Part shown: positions 1 through 6,121 of the stretch, piece by piece
Layout of the letters: each line of letters begins with the position of its first letter
Position numbering within the stretch: position 1 is the first letter of the stretch
From: Peptostreptococcaceae bacterium
GTDB lineage: Bacteria > Bacillota_A > Clostridia > Peptostreptococcales > Acidaminobacteraceae
Direction of reading: 5' to 3'
Length of the DNA: 6,231 bases
Assembly: GCA_013619035.1 (NCBI GenBank)
Contig: JABXKX010000110.1
Location: 1-6,231, forward strand
Made by a program: the position numbers and the translations under genes
The notes under the pieces: generated by a model
Seen by the model: only the letters and a program-made list of their open reading frames with translations
Database searches by the model: none
Told to the model about the DNA's origin: nothing

Positions 1-120
1 TTTCTATCGTTTGATTGATTGAAATTTCAGTACAATCACGAAGTTATGAATAACATCACATTCTAATGATTTCTTTTGTTCTGTAAGCATACACTGACTA
101 AAAATAACAATTGTTAATAA
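1..120. other. 3' flank beyond the terminator; no gene seen
   Basis: AT-rich sequence with stops in all frames. It contains a 12-bp perfect palindrome TAACAATTGTTA (105-116) overlapping the terminator's U-rich tail. The longest readable frame is a 28-codon minus-strand stretch (about 4-90) with no ribosome binding site, which I do not call. It probably belongs to the intergenic space before the next gene to the left. Confidence 0.5.
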
Positions 121-156
121 AAACAGCTTGAAATCCATTTAGACCTCAAGCTGTTT
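121..156 (-). terminator. Intrinsic terminator of the SLH protein gene
   Basis: An 11-bp perfect inverted repeat (AAACAGCTTGA / TCAAGCTGTTT) begins 50 nt after the stop at 206. On the minus-strand RNA four more inner pairs form (two G-U, one U-A, one C-G), giving a 15-bp stem with a 6-nt UAAAUG loop. It is followed by a U-rich run (GUUUUUAUUAA). On the plus strand the two wobbles become A-C mismatches, so the element favours minus-strand transcription. Confidence 0.88.
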
Positions 157-205
157 ATCTTTAGCAAAGAAGCAATATCAGCTGGGATATACTACAGCAT
201 CTCCT

Positions 206-3200
206 TTACTTGTCTTCAATTAGTTCTGGTTCAAGTAACATGTTTCTAACTAGTTGAGCAGCCTCTGCTCTTGTTAAGCCTTTTTTAGGATTAATCCTGT
301 TCATATAACCATTTGCAATATTTTTTTCGATTACAAATGCCACACCCTCTAATGCCCAACTACTAATCTGATCTTTGTCCATATATATATCAAGAATATC
401 TAAGTTCGCTTCATCCACCATCTTTTTATCGGCGATCAATACTGCGTTCTTCATGATTACAAATGCTTCTTCTCTAGTGATTATTTGTTCACCATTGAAG
501 TCGTTATTTCCATAACCCTTAATCAAACTGTAGTTATATCCTGTATAAATTTCTGTTGCAAATAGTGTTTCAACTTCTACATCTACAAAAGAACTTAACT
601 TATCAATATCACTAATACCAAGAGCATGTGTTACAAAAGAAATAAACTCTCCACGTGTGATGTAATGATTAACACCAAATTCACTTTCAGTTTCACCATT
701 AATAACTAATCTAGAAGCCATATCAATTACTGTATTTTCTGACCAATGGCCTACTATATCATTAAATGTCTTTGTATTATAGATGAGTGTGTAAATACTA
801 TTTGTTAAACTGTTTACTTTTGCATAGTATACTCCATCACGTTCTATAATGTATGTTGGAATATGAAGGAGTGTTCCGTCTTCTTTATACGTCACTGCGG
901 TGGTAATCTTTGAAGGATCAATTCCTTTAGGTATAGCAATTTCTCTTTCAACATAGTTTGTAAACTTCTTAATCTCAGTTTCGTTACCCTTGTATTTTGA
1001 CTTAATCGAGAAAGTCACTGGTGGTACAACTAATTCATATCCACCATCATTAATAGAACTTTCAATAATGGTTACATCTTCACCTTTTGTTTCACTGATT
1101 TCTATAACAATTACAATATCATTTGGATCAACATCTTCACCAAAACCTAATGCAATCTCTTCTAAATTAATTTCATCAGCTGGTATAGAGTAAGATGCTG
1201 TATCTGTTTGGATCTTAAGGGTTAAATCTTTGTCTTCTAACTTATTAAGTGTATCAGCTTCAAGAGTTGTTGTTACTTTATCTGCATCAATCTTATCAGT
1301 ATTTACCTCAATTGTAACAACTCTCTCTTCTTCAGTTTCTGTCTCAATGTCAATTTGATCAATTATGTCATTAAATTTCTTTTGATCAATAGTCAGAACA
1401 ACTTCTTTTTCGCCTGCTTTTGCTTTTATTTCAGCATCTACCGATGCTTGTACATCATCTTCTTTAACACCATCATCACCAACATCCACTATAATTATAT
1501 CCGGTTCAGGTTTAGGATCAGGATCTGAATCTGAATCTGAATCGGGTCTAGATACAGCGACTGCTCGAGTAGTGACTTCAACAACATTAGATAGTCCAGC
1601 TTCTGCTCCACCAGTTGCAACTATTCTAAATTTATAAGTCGTACTTGTTGTTAATCCAGTTACCTGTCCAGTTGTTGCAGTAGCTAGTAATGTATCATGT
1701 GTCGAATCGGTCCATGTTAAACCATCATCTGATTGTTGAATTTTTATAGCTGTAGCACCACTGGCTACAGTCCATGAAAAATCAGCTGTTGTTTGACTTT
1801 GTGATGTTGATGCAAAATCATTGACGGTTGCTTTTATAGTCACCTGAGATGAAATATTTAAAGTTGCTGTTTCATCACCACCATTACTTGTTCCACCATT
1901 GTCTTCTAATTCAATAATTATTATGGTTCTATTGCTAGCAGTAGTAGAACCATTTGAATTAATATACTGAATCGTATTCAATAATGCATTAACACTAGCT
2001 TCTGTTAACCCTGTATGAGTCATTGTAATTGTTACAGTTCCTCCAGTGTCCGATACAGAGTAAGCCAATGAATTTGTTGTTGTACCTGAATTGCCATCAT
2101 TTAGAGCAATGACAGTATCATCAATGATTAACTTCTCATCCGCTCCATCTACAACAGTTGCTACAGTAAATTTAAGTCCCGTCATCAACTCACCACTTTC
2201 AACCGTTGATGCGTCAGCATTGTCAAATAGATAAACAGGTGTGTTCGTATCAATACCAAATGTAGGTGTACTTGTTCCTAAGGTTAATGTAGGCGCATGA
2301 TTATATTGATTATTAATATGAATTGTTGCGTTTTGTGTTGTTACATTATTTGCCTCATCTTCTACTGATAATACTAATGTTCTTGTTGCACTTGGGTCCG
2401 GTTCTGAACTCTTATAAGTAACAAGTCTAGCAACCTGCTGAACAACTTCTTTTGTTTGATATGTAGCACCAAGCACTCTAATATTGTCTATCCACATATA
2501 AGAACCTACTACACTGCCTCCAGTTTTATCAAATGTACCATTTACAAATTTGAATCTGTAATAACCGTTTGCTGGTATTGTTCCTTCAGCTTGTGTCCAC
2601 GCTTGAAGACCACCTCTACCATAAAAGATAATTTCTTGTGATAAGACTGTTTCACTTGCTGCACCATCCATTTTTAGTAGATAACCATATACTTCATAAT
2701 GATCACCTTGATCAGATGCTTTCCAGTCAAGCGATAATTTTTCGCCTGCTTGTGCTTCAAATGTATCACTTACTACCATTGGTCCAAAGTGAGCTCCATA
2801 ACGATCTGCTTGGCTTGCTACAGAGCCGCTACTTGTTAGTTTTAGAGCATACCCACCTACTGCATTTGCATCTGCTTCAACAATTGTTGTTGTTGTTACA
2901 GAACCACTCGGTAATTCTAAACTCTCATGAGTCCAAGCTTGTTCGTGAGCTCCACCAAGATGTGATCCATAATCAAAATCAGTCTCATATGAATAATAAG
3001 TTGGATCAGAATTTGCTATATCAAGTGCCATAGTATAAGGACCGGTTCCTGAGATTGTTAATGCACGACCTTGAGTATATTCTGCATCATCCCCCAATGT
3101 AATACTGCCTGATGTTGTTGTCCAGTTTGAAACTGAAGATCCGTTAGATACTAAACCATCTACAGTGAAAGCACCATTAGGAATTGAGTTTGAGAAAATT

Positions 3201-5683
3201 ATTTTAAGAGCATTACCTGATTGTCCATTTTTAATTAAATCAATACCACCAATTACATCTGCAGTAGTACCATTACCAAGATAAATGTAGTTACCAACTA
3301 CCGTAACAGTACCATCAACAGTAGAAGCAGTTGCTTCAGTATGTAGTTCTATTACTTCATTTGCTGTCATATCTGAAATAGAAAAATCCAAATACTTGCT
3401 TTTATCAGTTGATTGAAGTGCTGGAGCAACATATACTGCTGAACCGTCTGCTTCATCATATTGTATATGTGTTTCATCATAAAATATAATATCAGGATAT
3501 GAATCTACGAAAGTTATTTCTAAATTACTTCTACTATAATTTGAAATCGTTGATGCCGTGCCATTTGTAAATGCTGCATCTAAGAATGTCAGAGTCAAAT
3601 CAGATACTGAATCTGACGCTACATGTACACCAGCATTCCCTGTTAGTTCAAAAGTTGCTGTTGTATCACTTGTTCTTGTTACTACAGCAGTTAAACCTGC
3701 TGGTACGTTTGCAATGGAATAATGTGTATCTAAAGTCATTGCTGGTCCGACAAATGTGTCACCTTCTAATGTCAGTGTTAAACTATTATTTATTGCACCA
3801 TCATTAGTAACAGCTTCATTGAATTCAAATGATGAATATTCTAAAGTCGGATCATCAAAAGATATTGAATAATCTGCCTTTGATGCATTTGTAACTTCGG
3901 CCGCTGTACTATTTGTAAATGCTGCATCTAAGAAGTTAACTGTAAAATCAGTTACATCATCAACACTTGCATGATTAGTAGCATTACCCGAAAATCCAAT
4001 TGTTGCAGTTGTTGTACTTGTACCAGTTACAACCGCTGTCAATCCAGTGGGCAAATTAGCTACCGAGTAATGGGTACCTAGCGTCATTTCAGTTGATGTT
4101 ACATCAAAAGTATCTGTTGTAAGTGTTACTGTAACAGTATCTGAAACACTACCATCGTTTGCAACTACTTCTGTAAACGCACTTCCACTATAAGTTAGTT
4201 CAAGTGGATCATCGAAGTCTACTTCTAAATCTGCTTTTGAAGCATTTGTCACAATCGCCGCTGTACTATTTGTAAATGCTGCATCCAAGAAGTCGATTGT
4301 TAAGTTAGATATGTCATCACTATCTATATGACTTGCAGCATTGCCTGTAAAGGCAACAGTAGCAGTCGTTGCACTGGTTCCTGTAACAACTGCAGTAAGA
4401 CCTGTAGGAACATTAGCAAGAGAATAGTGAGTGTTTAGAGTCATCTCTGCTCCAGGCACTACAAAAGTATCTCCTGTTAGTGTTACTGTTGCCACAGTAT
4501 CTATACTACCATCATTCCCAGCAGCTTCAGAGTATGTTATAACATCGTATGTTAAGTCAGGATTATTAAAATCTACAGAAATATCTGTTTTTTCATAATT
4601 TGTTACGCCACTTGCTGTACTATTCGCAAATGCATCATCTAAGAATGTTATAGTCAAATCAGAAACATCATCTGCATCAACGTGACTACTTGCATTACCT
4701 GTTAATGTAACTGTTGCAGTTGTTGCGCTTGTACCTGTTACTGCCGCAGTTAAACCTGCGGGTACGTTAGTTGCGGTAAAATGAGTACCAGGGTCTACAA
4801 ATGTGTCACCTACTAATGTAATGGTAAGTACACTTGTTGTAGATCCATCATTACCTGCTACCTCTATAAAAGTAGCTGCATCATATGATAAACTTGGCGA
4901 AGTATAGTCTACTACCAAATCATTCTTTTCATAGCCCGTTACTTCACTAGCAGTACTACTAGTAAATGCTGCATCCAAAAATGTTATTGTTAAATCACTA
5001 ATCTCATCAGAGTTATTATGATCTGTAGCATTGCCTGTGAATGCAATTGTTGCAGTTGTTGTACTTGTACCTGTTACTACCGCAGTTAAACCTGCTGGTA
5101 CATTAGTTGCAGTAAAATGAGTACCATTCATTTCACCAGCTTCTTCTACATATGTATCACCAACCAATGTTGCTGTAATCACAGTGTCAATTGAACCGTC
5201 ATTAGCAGCCGCTTCAGAAAAACTGCCTCCACTATATGTAAGGTCTGGATCCGAGAAATTTACAGAAAAATCAGTTTTTAGATAACCTGATACCAAATTT
5301 GCTGTACCACTTGTAAATGCTGCATCTAAAAACTCTAAAGTTAGATTGCTAATATCATCAGCATTATTATGATCTGTTGCATTGCCAGTTAGAGTCACTG
5401 TTGCTTGTGTATTACCAACGGTACTAATTACAACGGTTAAACCTACTGGTACATTGCTTACACTGTAATGTGTACCTTCTGTTAATGCACCACCATTAAC
5501 GGTGAATGTATCATTTATTAATATAATCGTAACACTCGTAGAAATCGAACCGTCGTTGCCTCCGACTTCAACAAATTCTGACACATCATAACTCAGAGCT
5601 TCTCCATCAGCAAATACTGCTCCAGTTGGAATTAACGCAAGTATGAGTGCCAGTGTAAACACCAAACTAATTATTCTTCTCAT
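206..5683 (-). CDS. Giant SLH-anchored repeat surface protein (putative adhesin / S-layer-associated protein), 1825 aa
   Basis: Seen: an uninterrupted frame from an ATG at 5683 to a TAA at 206-208. Order of parts (residues from this ATG): Sec signal peptide 1-25; six Ig-like repeats 30-727; unassigned beta-rich segment 728-894; lectin-like module 895-1072; cadherin-like segments 1073-1279; FN3 1280-1374; Asp/Ser/Pro linker 1375-1395; pre-anchor region 1396-1637; three SLH domains 1638-1816. The frame is open upstream to a TTG at 5740. I chose the ATG because AAGAGG lies 4 nt before it and the signal peptide begins there, whereas the TTG lacks an SD and adds 19 residues holding the only Cys. 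The protein is Cys-free, Thr/Asp-rich and acidic, as expected for an exported Gram-positive protein. Known: SLH triplets bind pyruvylated secondary cell wall polymer in Firmicutes. Inferred: it is cell-surface exposed, with adhesive or structural function. No catalytic motif was recognised, and the ligand is unknown. Confidence 0.95.
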   Translation of the reverse strand: MRRIISLVFTLALILALIPTGAVFADGEALSYDVSEFVEVGGNDGSISTSVTIILINDTFTVNGGALTEGTHYSVSNVPVGLTVVISTVGNTQATVTLTGNATDHNNADDISNLTLEFLDAAFTSGTANLVSGYLKTDFSVNFSDPDLTYSGGSFSEAAANDGSIDTVITATLVGDTYVEEAGEMNGTHFTATNVPAGLTAVVTGTSTTTATIAFTGNATDHNNSDEISDLTITFLDAAFTSSTASEVTGYEKNDLVVDYTSPSLSYDAATFIEVAGNDGSTTSVLTITLVGDTFVDPGTHFTATNVPAGLTAAVTGTSATTATVTLTGNASSHVDADDVSDLTITFLDDAFANSTASGVTNYEKTDISVDFNNPDLTYDVITYSEAAGNDGSIDTVATVTLTGDTFVVPGAEMTLNTHYSLANVPTGLTAVVTGTSATTATVAFTGNAASHIDSDDISNLTIDFLDAAFTNSTAAIVTNASKADLEVDFDDPLELTYSGSAFTEVVANDGSVSDTVTVTLTTDTFDVTSTEMTLGTHYSVANLPTGLTAVVTGTSTTTATIGFSGNATNHASVDDVTDFTVNFLDAAFTNSTAAEVTNASKADYSISFDDPTLEYSSFEFNEAVTNDGAINNSLTLTLEGDTFVGPAMTLDTHYSIANVPAGLTAVVTRTSDTTATFELTGNAGVHVASDSVSDLTLTFLDAAFTNGTASTISNYSRSNLEITFVDSYPDIIFYDETHIQYDEADGSAVYVAPALQSTDKSKYLDFSISDMTANEVIELHTEATASTVDGTVTVVGNYIYLGNGTTADVIGGIDLIKNGQSGNALKIIFSNSIPNGAFTVDGLVSNGSSVSNWTTTSGSITLGDDAEYTQGRALTISGTGPYTMALDIANSDPTYYSYETDFDYGSHLGGAHEQAWTHESLELPSGSVTTTTIVEADANAVGGYALKLTSSGSVASQADRYGAHFGPMVVSDTFEAQAGEKLSLDWKASDQGDHYEVYGYLLKMDGAASETVLSQEIIFYGRGGLQAWTQAEGTIPANGYYRFKFVNGTFDKTGGSVVGSYMWIDNIRVLGATYQTKEVVQQVARLVTYKSSEPDPSATRTLVLSVEDEANNVTTQNATIHINNQYNHAPTLTLGTSTPTFGIDTNTPVYLFDNADASTVESGELMTGLKFTVATVVDGADEKLIIDDTVIALNDGNSGTTTNSLAYSVSDTGGTVTITMTHTGLTEASVNALLNTIQYINSNGSTTASNRTIIIIELEDNGGTSNGGDETATLNISSQVTIKATVNDFASTSQSQTTADFSWTVASGATAIKIQQSDDGLTWTDSTHDTLLATATTGQVTGLTTSTTYKFRIVATGGAEAGLSNVVEVTTRAVAVSRPDSDSDSDPDPKPEPDIIIVDVGDDGVKEDDVQASVDAEIKAKAGEKEVVLTIDQKKFNDIIDQIDIETETEEERVVTIEVNTDKIDADKVTTTLEADTLNKLEDKDLTLKIQTDTASYSIPADEINLEEIALGFGEDVDPNDIVIVIEISETKGEDVTIIESSINDGGYELVVPPVTFSIKSKYKGNETEIKKFTNYVEREIAIPKGIDPSKITTAVTYKEDGTLLHIPTYIIERDGVYYAKVNSLTNSIYTLIYNTKTFNDIVGHWSENTVIDMASRLVINGETESEFGVNHYITRGEFISFVTHALGISDIDKLSSFVDVEVETLFATEIYTGYNYSLIKGYGNNDFNGEQIITREEAFVIMKNAVLIADKKMVDEANLDILDIYMDKDQISSWALEGVAFVIEKNIANGYMNRINPKKGLTRAEAAQLVRNMLLEPELIEDK
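236..772 (-). other. Three SLH cell-wall-anchoring domains (residues 1638-1816)
   Basis: SLH1 (about 1638-1690) has FNDIVGHWSENTVIDMASRL then INGETESEFG and ITRGEF. SLH2 (about 1698-1750) has SFVDV, LIKGYGNNDFN and ITREEA. SLH3 (about 1761-1816) has YMDKDQISSWALEGVAFVIE, IANGYMNRINP and LTRAEAAQLVRNML. All three keep the Thr-Arg-x-Glu signature, with the exact TRAE form only in SLH3. Known: three SLH domains form a trimer-like fold that binds pyruvylated secondary cell wall polysaccharide. This places the protein on the outside of the wall with its C-terminus inward. Confidence 0.93.
773..1498 (-). other. Pre-anchor region of the SLH protein (residues 1396-1637)
   Basis: This segment is rich in Asp, Glu, Ile, Thr and Lys. 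It includes EVVLTIDQKKFNDIIDQIDI near 1427-1446 and ends with HIPTYIIERDGVYYAKVNSL near 1607-1626, then YTLIYN just before SLH1. I know this arrangement (an alternating Lys/Asp beta-rich domain closing with a 'h-I/V-P-T ... Y-x-L-I' motif directly before the first SLH domain) from many clostridial SLH proteins, but cannot name the family. It is inferred to be a spacer domain lying next to the wall. Confidence 0.55.
1515..1544 (-). repeat. Hexanucleotide tandem repeat encoding the Asp/Ser linker
   Basis: On the plus strand five units run in series: GGATCA, GGATCT, GAATCT, GAATCT, GAATCG. They encode the DSDSDSDPDP part of the acidic linker (residues 1381-1390), between FN3 and the pre-anchor region. 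The unit is a multiple of three, so gain or loss of copies would change linker length without breaking the frame. Confidence 0.85.
1562..1846 (-). other. Fibronectin type III domain of the SLH protein (residues 1280-1374)
   Basis: Seen: TTADFSWTVASGATAIKIQQ (strands B and C with the conserved Trp1304), SDDGLTWT, then GLTTSTTYKFRIVATGGAE with the hallmark Leu-Thr...Thr-x-Tyr-x-Phe-Arg-I-x-Ala of strand F, and LSNVVEVTTRA as strand G. Spacing and order match a single FN3 domain. Known: FN3 domains act as spacers or protein/polysaccharide contacts in extracellular bacterial proteins. Confidence 0.85.
1847..2467 (-). other. Two cadherin-like segments of the SLH protein (residues 1073-1279)
   Basis: The first segment (about 1073-1130) has the pattern VVQQVARLVTYKSSEPDPSA then TRTLVLSVEDEANN and NHAPTL. 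The second (about 1130-1279) has ELMTGLKFTVATVVDGADEK, a GGTVTITMTH strand, SVNALLNTIQYIN, and RTIIIIELEDNGGTSNGGDE. Both follow the 'I-x-Y-x-N ... RT-x-x-I ... D-x-G-x-T' plan of cadherin-like repeats in giant secreted adhesins, with NHAPTL matching the usual domain junction. Acidic junctions suggest possible Ca2+ rigidification. They are inferred to be stalk modules. Confidence 0.6.
2468..3001 (-). other. Lectin-like / jelly-roll module of the SLH protein (residues 895-1072)
   Basis: Visible landmarks are AWTHESLELPSG near 916, FEAQAGEKLSLDWKASDQGD near 975-994, HYEVYGYLL at 995-1003, and an end of the form YYRFKFVNGTFDKTGG then SYMWIDNIRVLG at 1061-1072. This FxAxAGxxLxxDWKA...DxYxVYGYL...WIDNIRV pattern is one I know from very large Gram-negative (RTX-type) adhesins and cyanobacterial surface proteins, where a beta-sandwich of this kind is thought to bind carbohydrate or Ca2+. 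Four of the nine Trp residues of the protein fall here. Binding function is inferred, and the ligand is unknown. Confidence 0.6.
3002..3502 (-). other. Unassigned beta-rich segment of the SLH protein (residues 728-894)
   Basis: This segment follows the last repeat and does not share its motifs. It contains FYDETHIQYDEADGS near its start, a GNYIYLGNGTTADVIGGID stretch around 797-815, ALKIIFSNSIPNGAFTVDGL around 825-844, and an SGTGPYTMALDI end near 889. The look is of one or two beta-sandwich modules, like the incomplete cadherin-like units common in giant adhesins. I do not recognise a named family. Confidence 0.5.
3503..5596 (-). repeat. Six tandem Ig-like domain repeats of about 112-119 aa
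   Basis: Repeats start at Leu30, 148, 265, 377, 496 and 614, and the last ends near residue 727. On DNA they span 5243-5596, 4892-5242, 4556-4891, 4199-4555, 3845-4198 and 3503-3844. Each begins L-x-Y, has an NDGS/NDGA motif near position 12, a central GTHYSxxNVPxGLTAVVTGT-like block, then TGNAxxH, a D-D-I/V-S/T-x-L/F-T segment, FLDAAFT, and an end of the form K-x-D-x-x-V-x-F-x-D-P. Repeat 3 lacks a few residues before its THF motif. Alternating Thr/Val strands suggest a beta-sandwich. The block contains no Trp and no Cys. Similar repeats are known to me from large bacterial surface proteins, but I cannot assign a named family. They are inferred to form an extended N-terminal rod or ligand-binding array, distal to the wall anchor. 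Confidence 0.92.
5609..5683 (-). other. Sec signal peptide of the SLH protein
   Basis: Residues 1-25 have the classic tripartite form: a positive n-region (MRR), a hydrophobic h-region (IISLVFTLALILALIP), and a c-region ending TGAVFA before DGE. Signal peptidase I probably cuts after Ala25, with Val at -3 and Ala at -1. No lipobox Cys is present, so this is not a lipoprotein. The position of the peptide fixes the translation start at 5683. Confidence 0.9.
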
Positions 5684-5687
5684 AATA

Positions 5688-5693
5688 CCTCTT
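5688..5693 (-). promoter_or_regulatory. Ribosome binding site of the SLH protein gene
   Basis: The minus strand reads AAAAGAGGTATTATG, so AAGAGG (then T) lies 4 nt before the ATG at 5683. The spacing is slightly short but the match to the anti-SD is good. No comparable purine-rich stretch precedes the alternative upstream TTG at 5740, so this site decides the start. Confidence 0.75.
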
Positions 5694-5695
5694 TT

Positions 5696-6003
5696 CGTTT
5701 TGTTTTGTACCAAACAACTTACACCTAAATTCTGAATCAATTAGATTCATCATTCAATCAACCAAATATATGAAAAATTTAAGCTTCGTTTACTATATAT
5801 TACCATATATAAACATACTACTCATGAATTACTTGAATTTCCATGAAGTTTCTTGATAGCTATGCCATACTAAATAAACCTCATATAATTTTACGAAGAA
5901 AAAATAATGGTCGAAATCGAATTGTTTCTTAACATTCTTAACAGTAGATTATAAAAAACGAGTAATTTATTACCACAACGTATATAAATGTTATACTTTT
6001 TTA
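5696..6003 (-). promoter_or_regulatory. AT-rich upstream region of the SLH gene; promoter not pinned down
   Basis: No credible gene lies here. The best -10 match on the minus strand is TATAAT at 5948-5953, about 265 bp upstream of the ATG, but no good TTGACA stands at 16-18 bp; TTGTGG occurs only at a 19-bp spacing. Small dyads are present: GTAAT-TT-ATTAC at 5962-5973 just upstream of that TATAAT, TATATAT-TACC-ATATATA at 5794-5811, and TGAATC-AATTA-GATTCA at 5733-5749. If the TATAAT is real, the mRNA would have a long 5' leader, as known for some S-layer genes. The promoter is therefore only a candidate. Confidence 0.3.
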
Positions 6004-6051
6004 TAAAAATAATGGATATATATCAACTAAGATATCTCTCCATTATTTATA
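6004..6051 (-). terminator. Intrinsic terminator of the thioredoxin-like gene
   Basis: A 10-bp perfect stem, AAATAATGGA (6007-6016) with TCCATTATTT (6039-6048), encloses a 3x3 internal loop and a 5-bp inner stem (6020-6024 with 6031-6035) closing a 6-nt loop. Read on the minus strand, the 3' arm runs into ATTATTTTTATA, a modest U tract. It begins 10 nt after the out-of-frame stop at 6062 but 57 nt after the in-frame stop at 6109. It separates this gene from the SLH gene. Confidence 0.65.
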
Positions 6052-6061
6052 ATAACTCATC

Positions 6062-6121
6062 TTACTGAATAAGACTTTCATTAACCAAAGTCTTTAAACT
6101 TGAAATTGCTAATCCTTTATA
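6062..6121 (-). pseudogene. Out-of-frame C-terminal tail of the thioredoxin-like gene (apparent frameshift)
   Basis: Starting one base back at 6121, the -1 frame reads YKGLAISSLKTLVNESLIQ and then TAA at 6062-6064. After LIDKEGAML this supplies the missing last beta-strand (LYKG) and an amphipathic C-terminal helix (SSLKTLVNESLIQ), both expected of a TlpA-like protein. One extra T in the CTTAT stretch (reading CTTTAT) would restore a single frame. The stop at 6062 also sits next to the terminator, as a natural gene end would. Confidence 0.5.

Noticed and set aside
2..22. Possible tail of a plus-strand gene entering from the left edge (FYRLID then TGA)
   Set aside because: Six codons are too few to tell from chance.
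4..90. Minus-strand 28-codon frame starting at ATG 88-90
   Set aside because: It has no ribosome binding site and no recognisable features, and it lies just beyond a terminator; length is consistent with chance.
105..116. 12-bp palindrome TAACAATTGTTA as an operator
   Set aside because: It overlaps the U-rich tail of the terminator in AT-rich DNA, and no promoter or adjacent gene in the window would use it.
990..1193. Plus-strand open frame of 67 codons
   Set aside because: It lies wholly inside the SLH gene on the opposite strand, has no domain or convincing ribosome binding site, and is a shadow frame.
2456..3033. Two adjoining plus-strand open frames (61 and 131 codons)
   Set aside because: Both are antisense to the lectin-like part of the SLH gene. 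Their Leu/His/Gln-rich composition is typical of shadows of Thr/Ser/Asp-rich coding.
3571..3807. Plus-strand open frame of 78 codons
   Set aside because: It is antisense to repeat 6, and its Leu/His-rich low-complexity translation mirrors the Thr/Val-rich repeat.
3503..5596. The roughly 350-bp periodic DNA repeats as a CRISPR-like or mobile repeat array
   Set aside because: The period equals the protein repeat length, the units stay in one open frame, and there are no spacers or terminal inverted repeats; they are coding repeats.
5684..5740. Upstream extension of the SLH gene to a TTG start at 5740
   Set aside because: It adds 19 residues with the only Cys before a complete signal peptide, and the TTG has no Shine-Dalgarno, while ATG 5683 has AAGAGG just upstream.
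5821..5860. CATGAA direct repeats near 5823 and 5842 as a regulator site
   Set aside because: The repeated unit is only about 6 bp in AT-rich sequence and does not form a clear dyad or align with a promoter.
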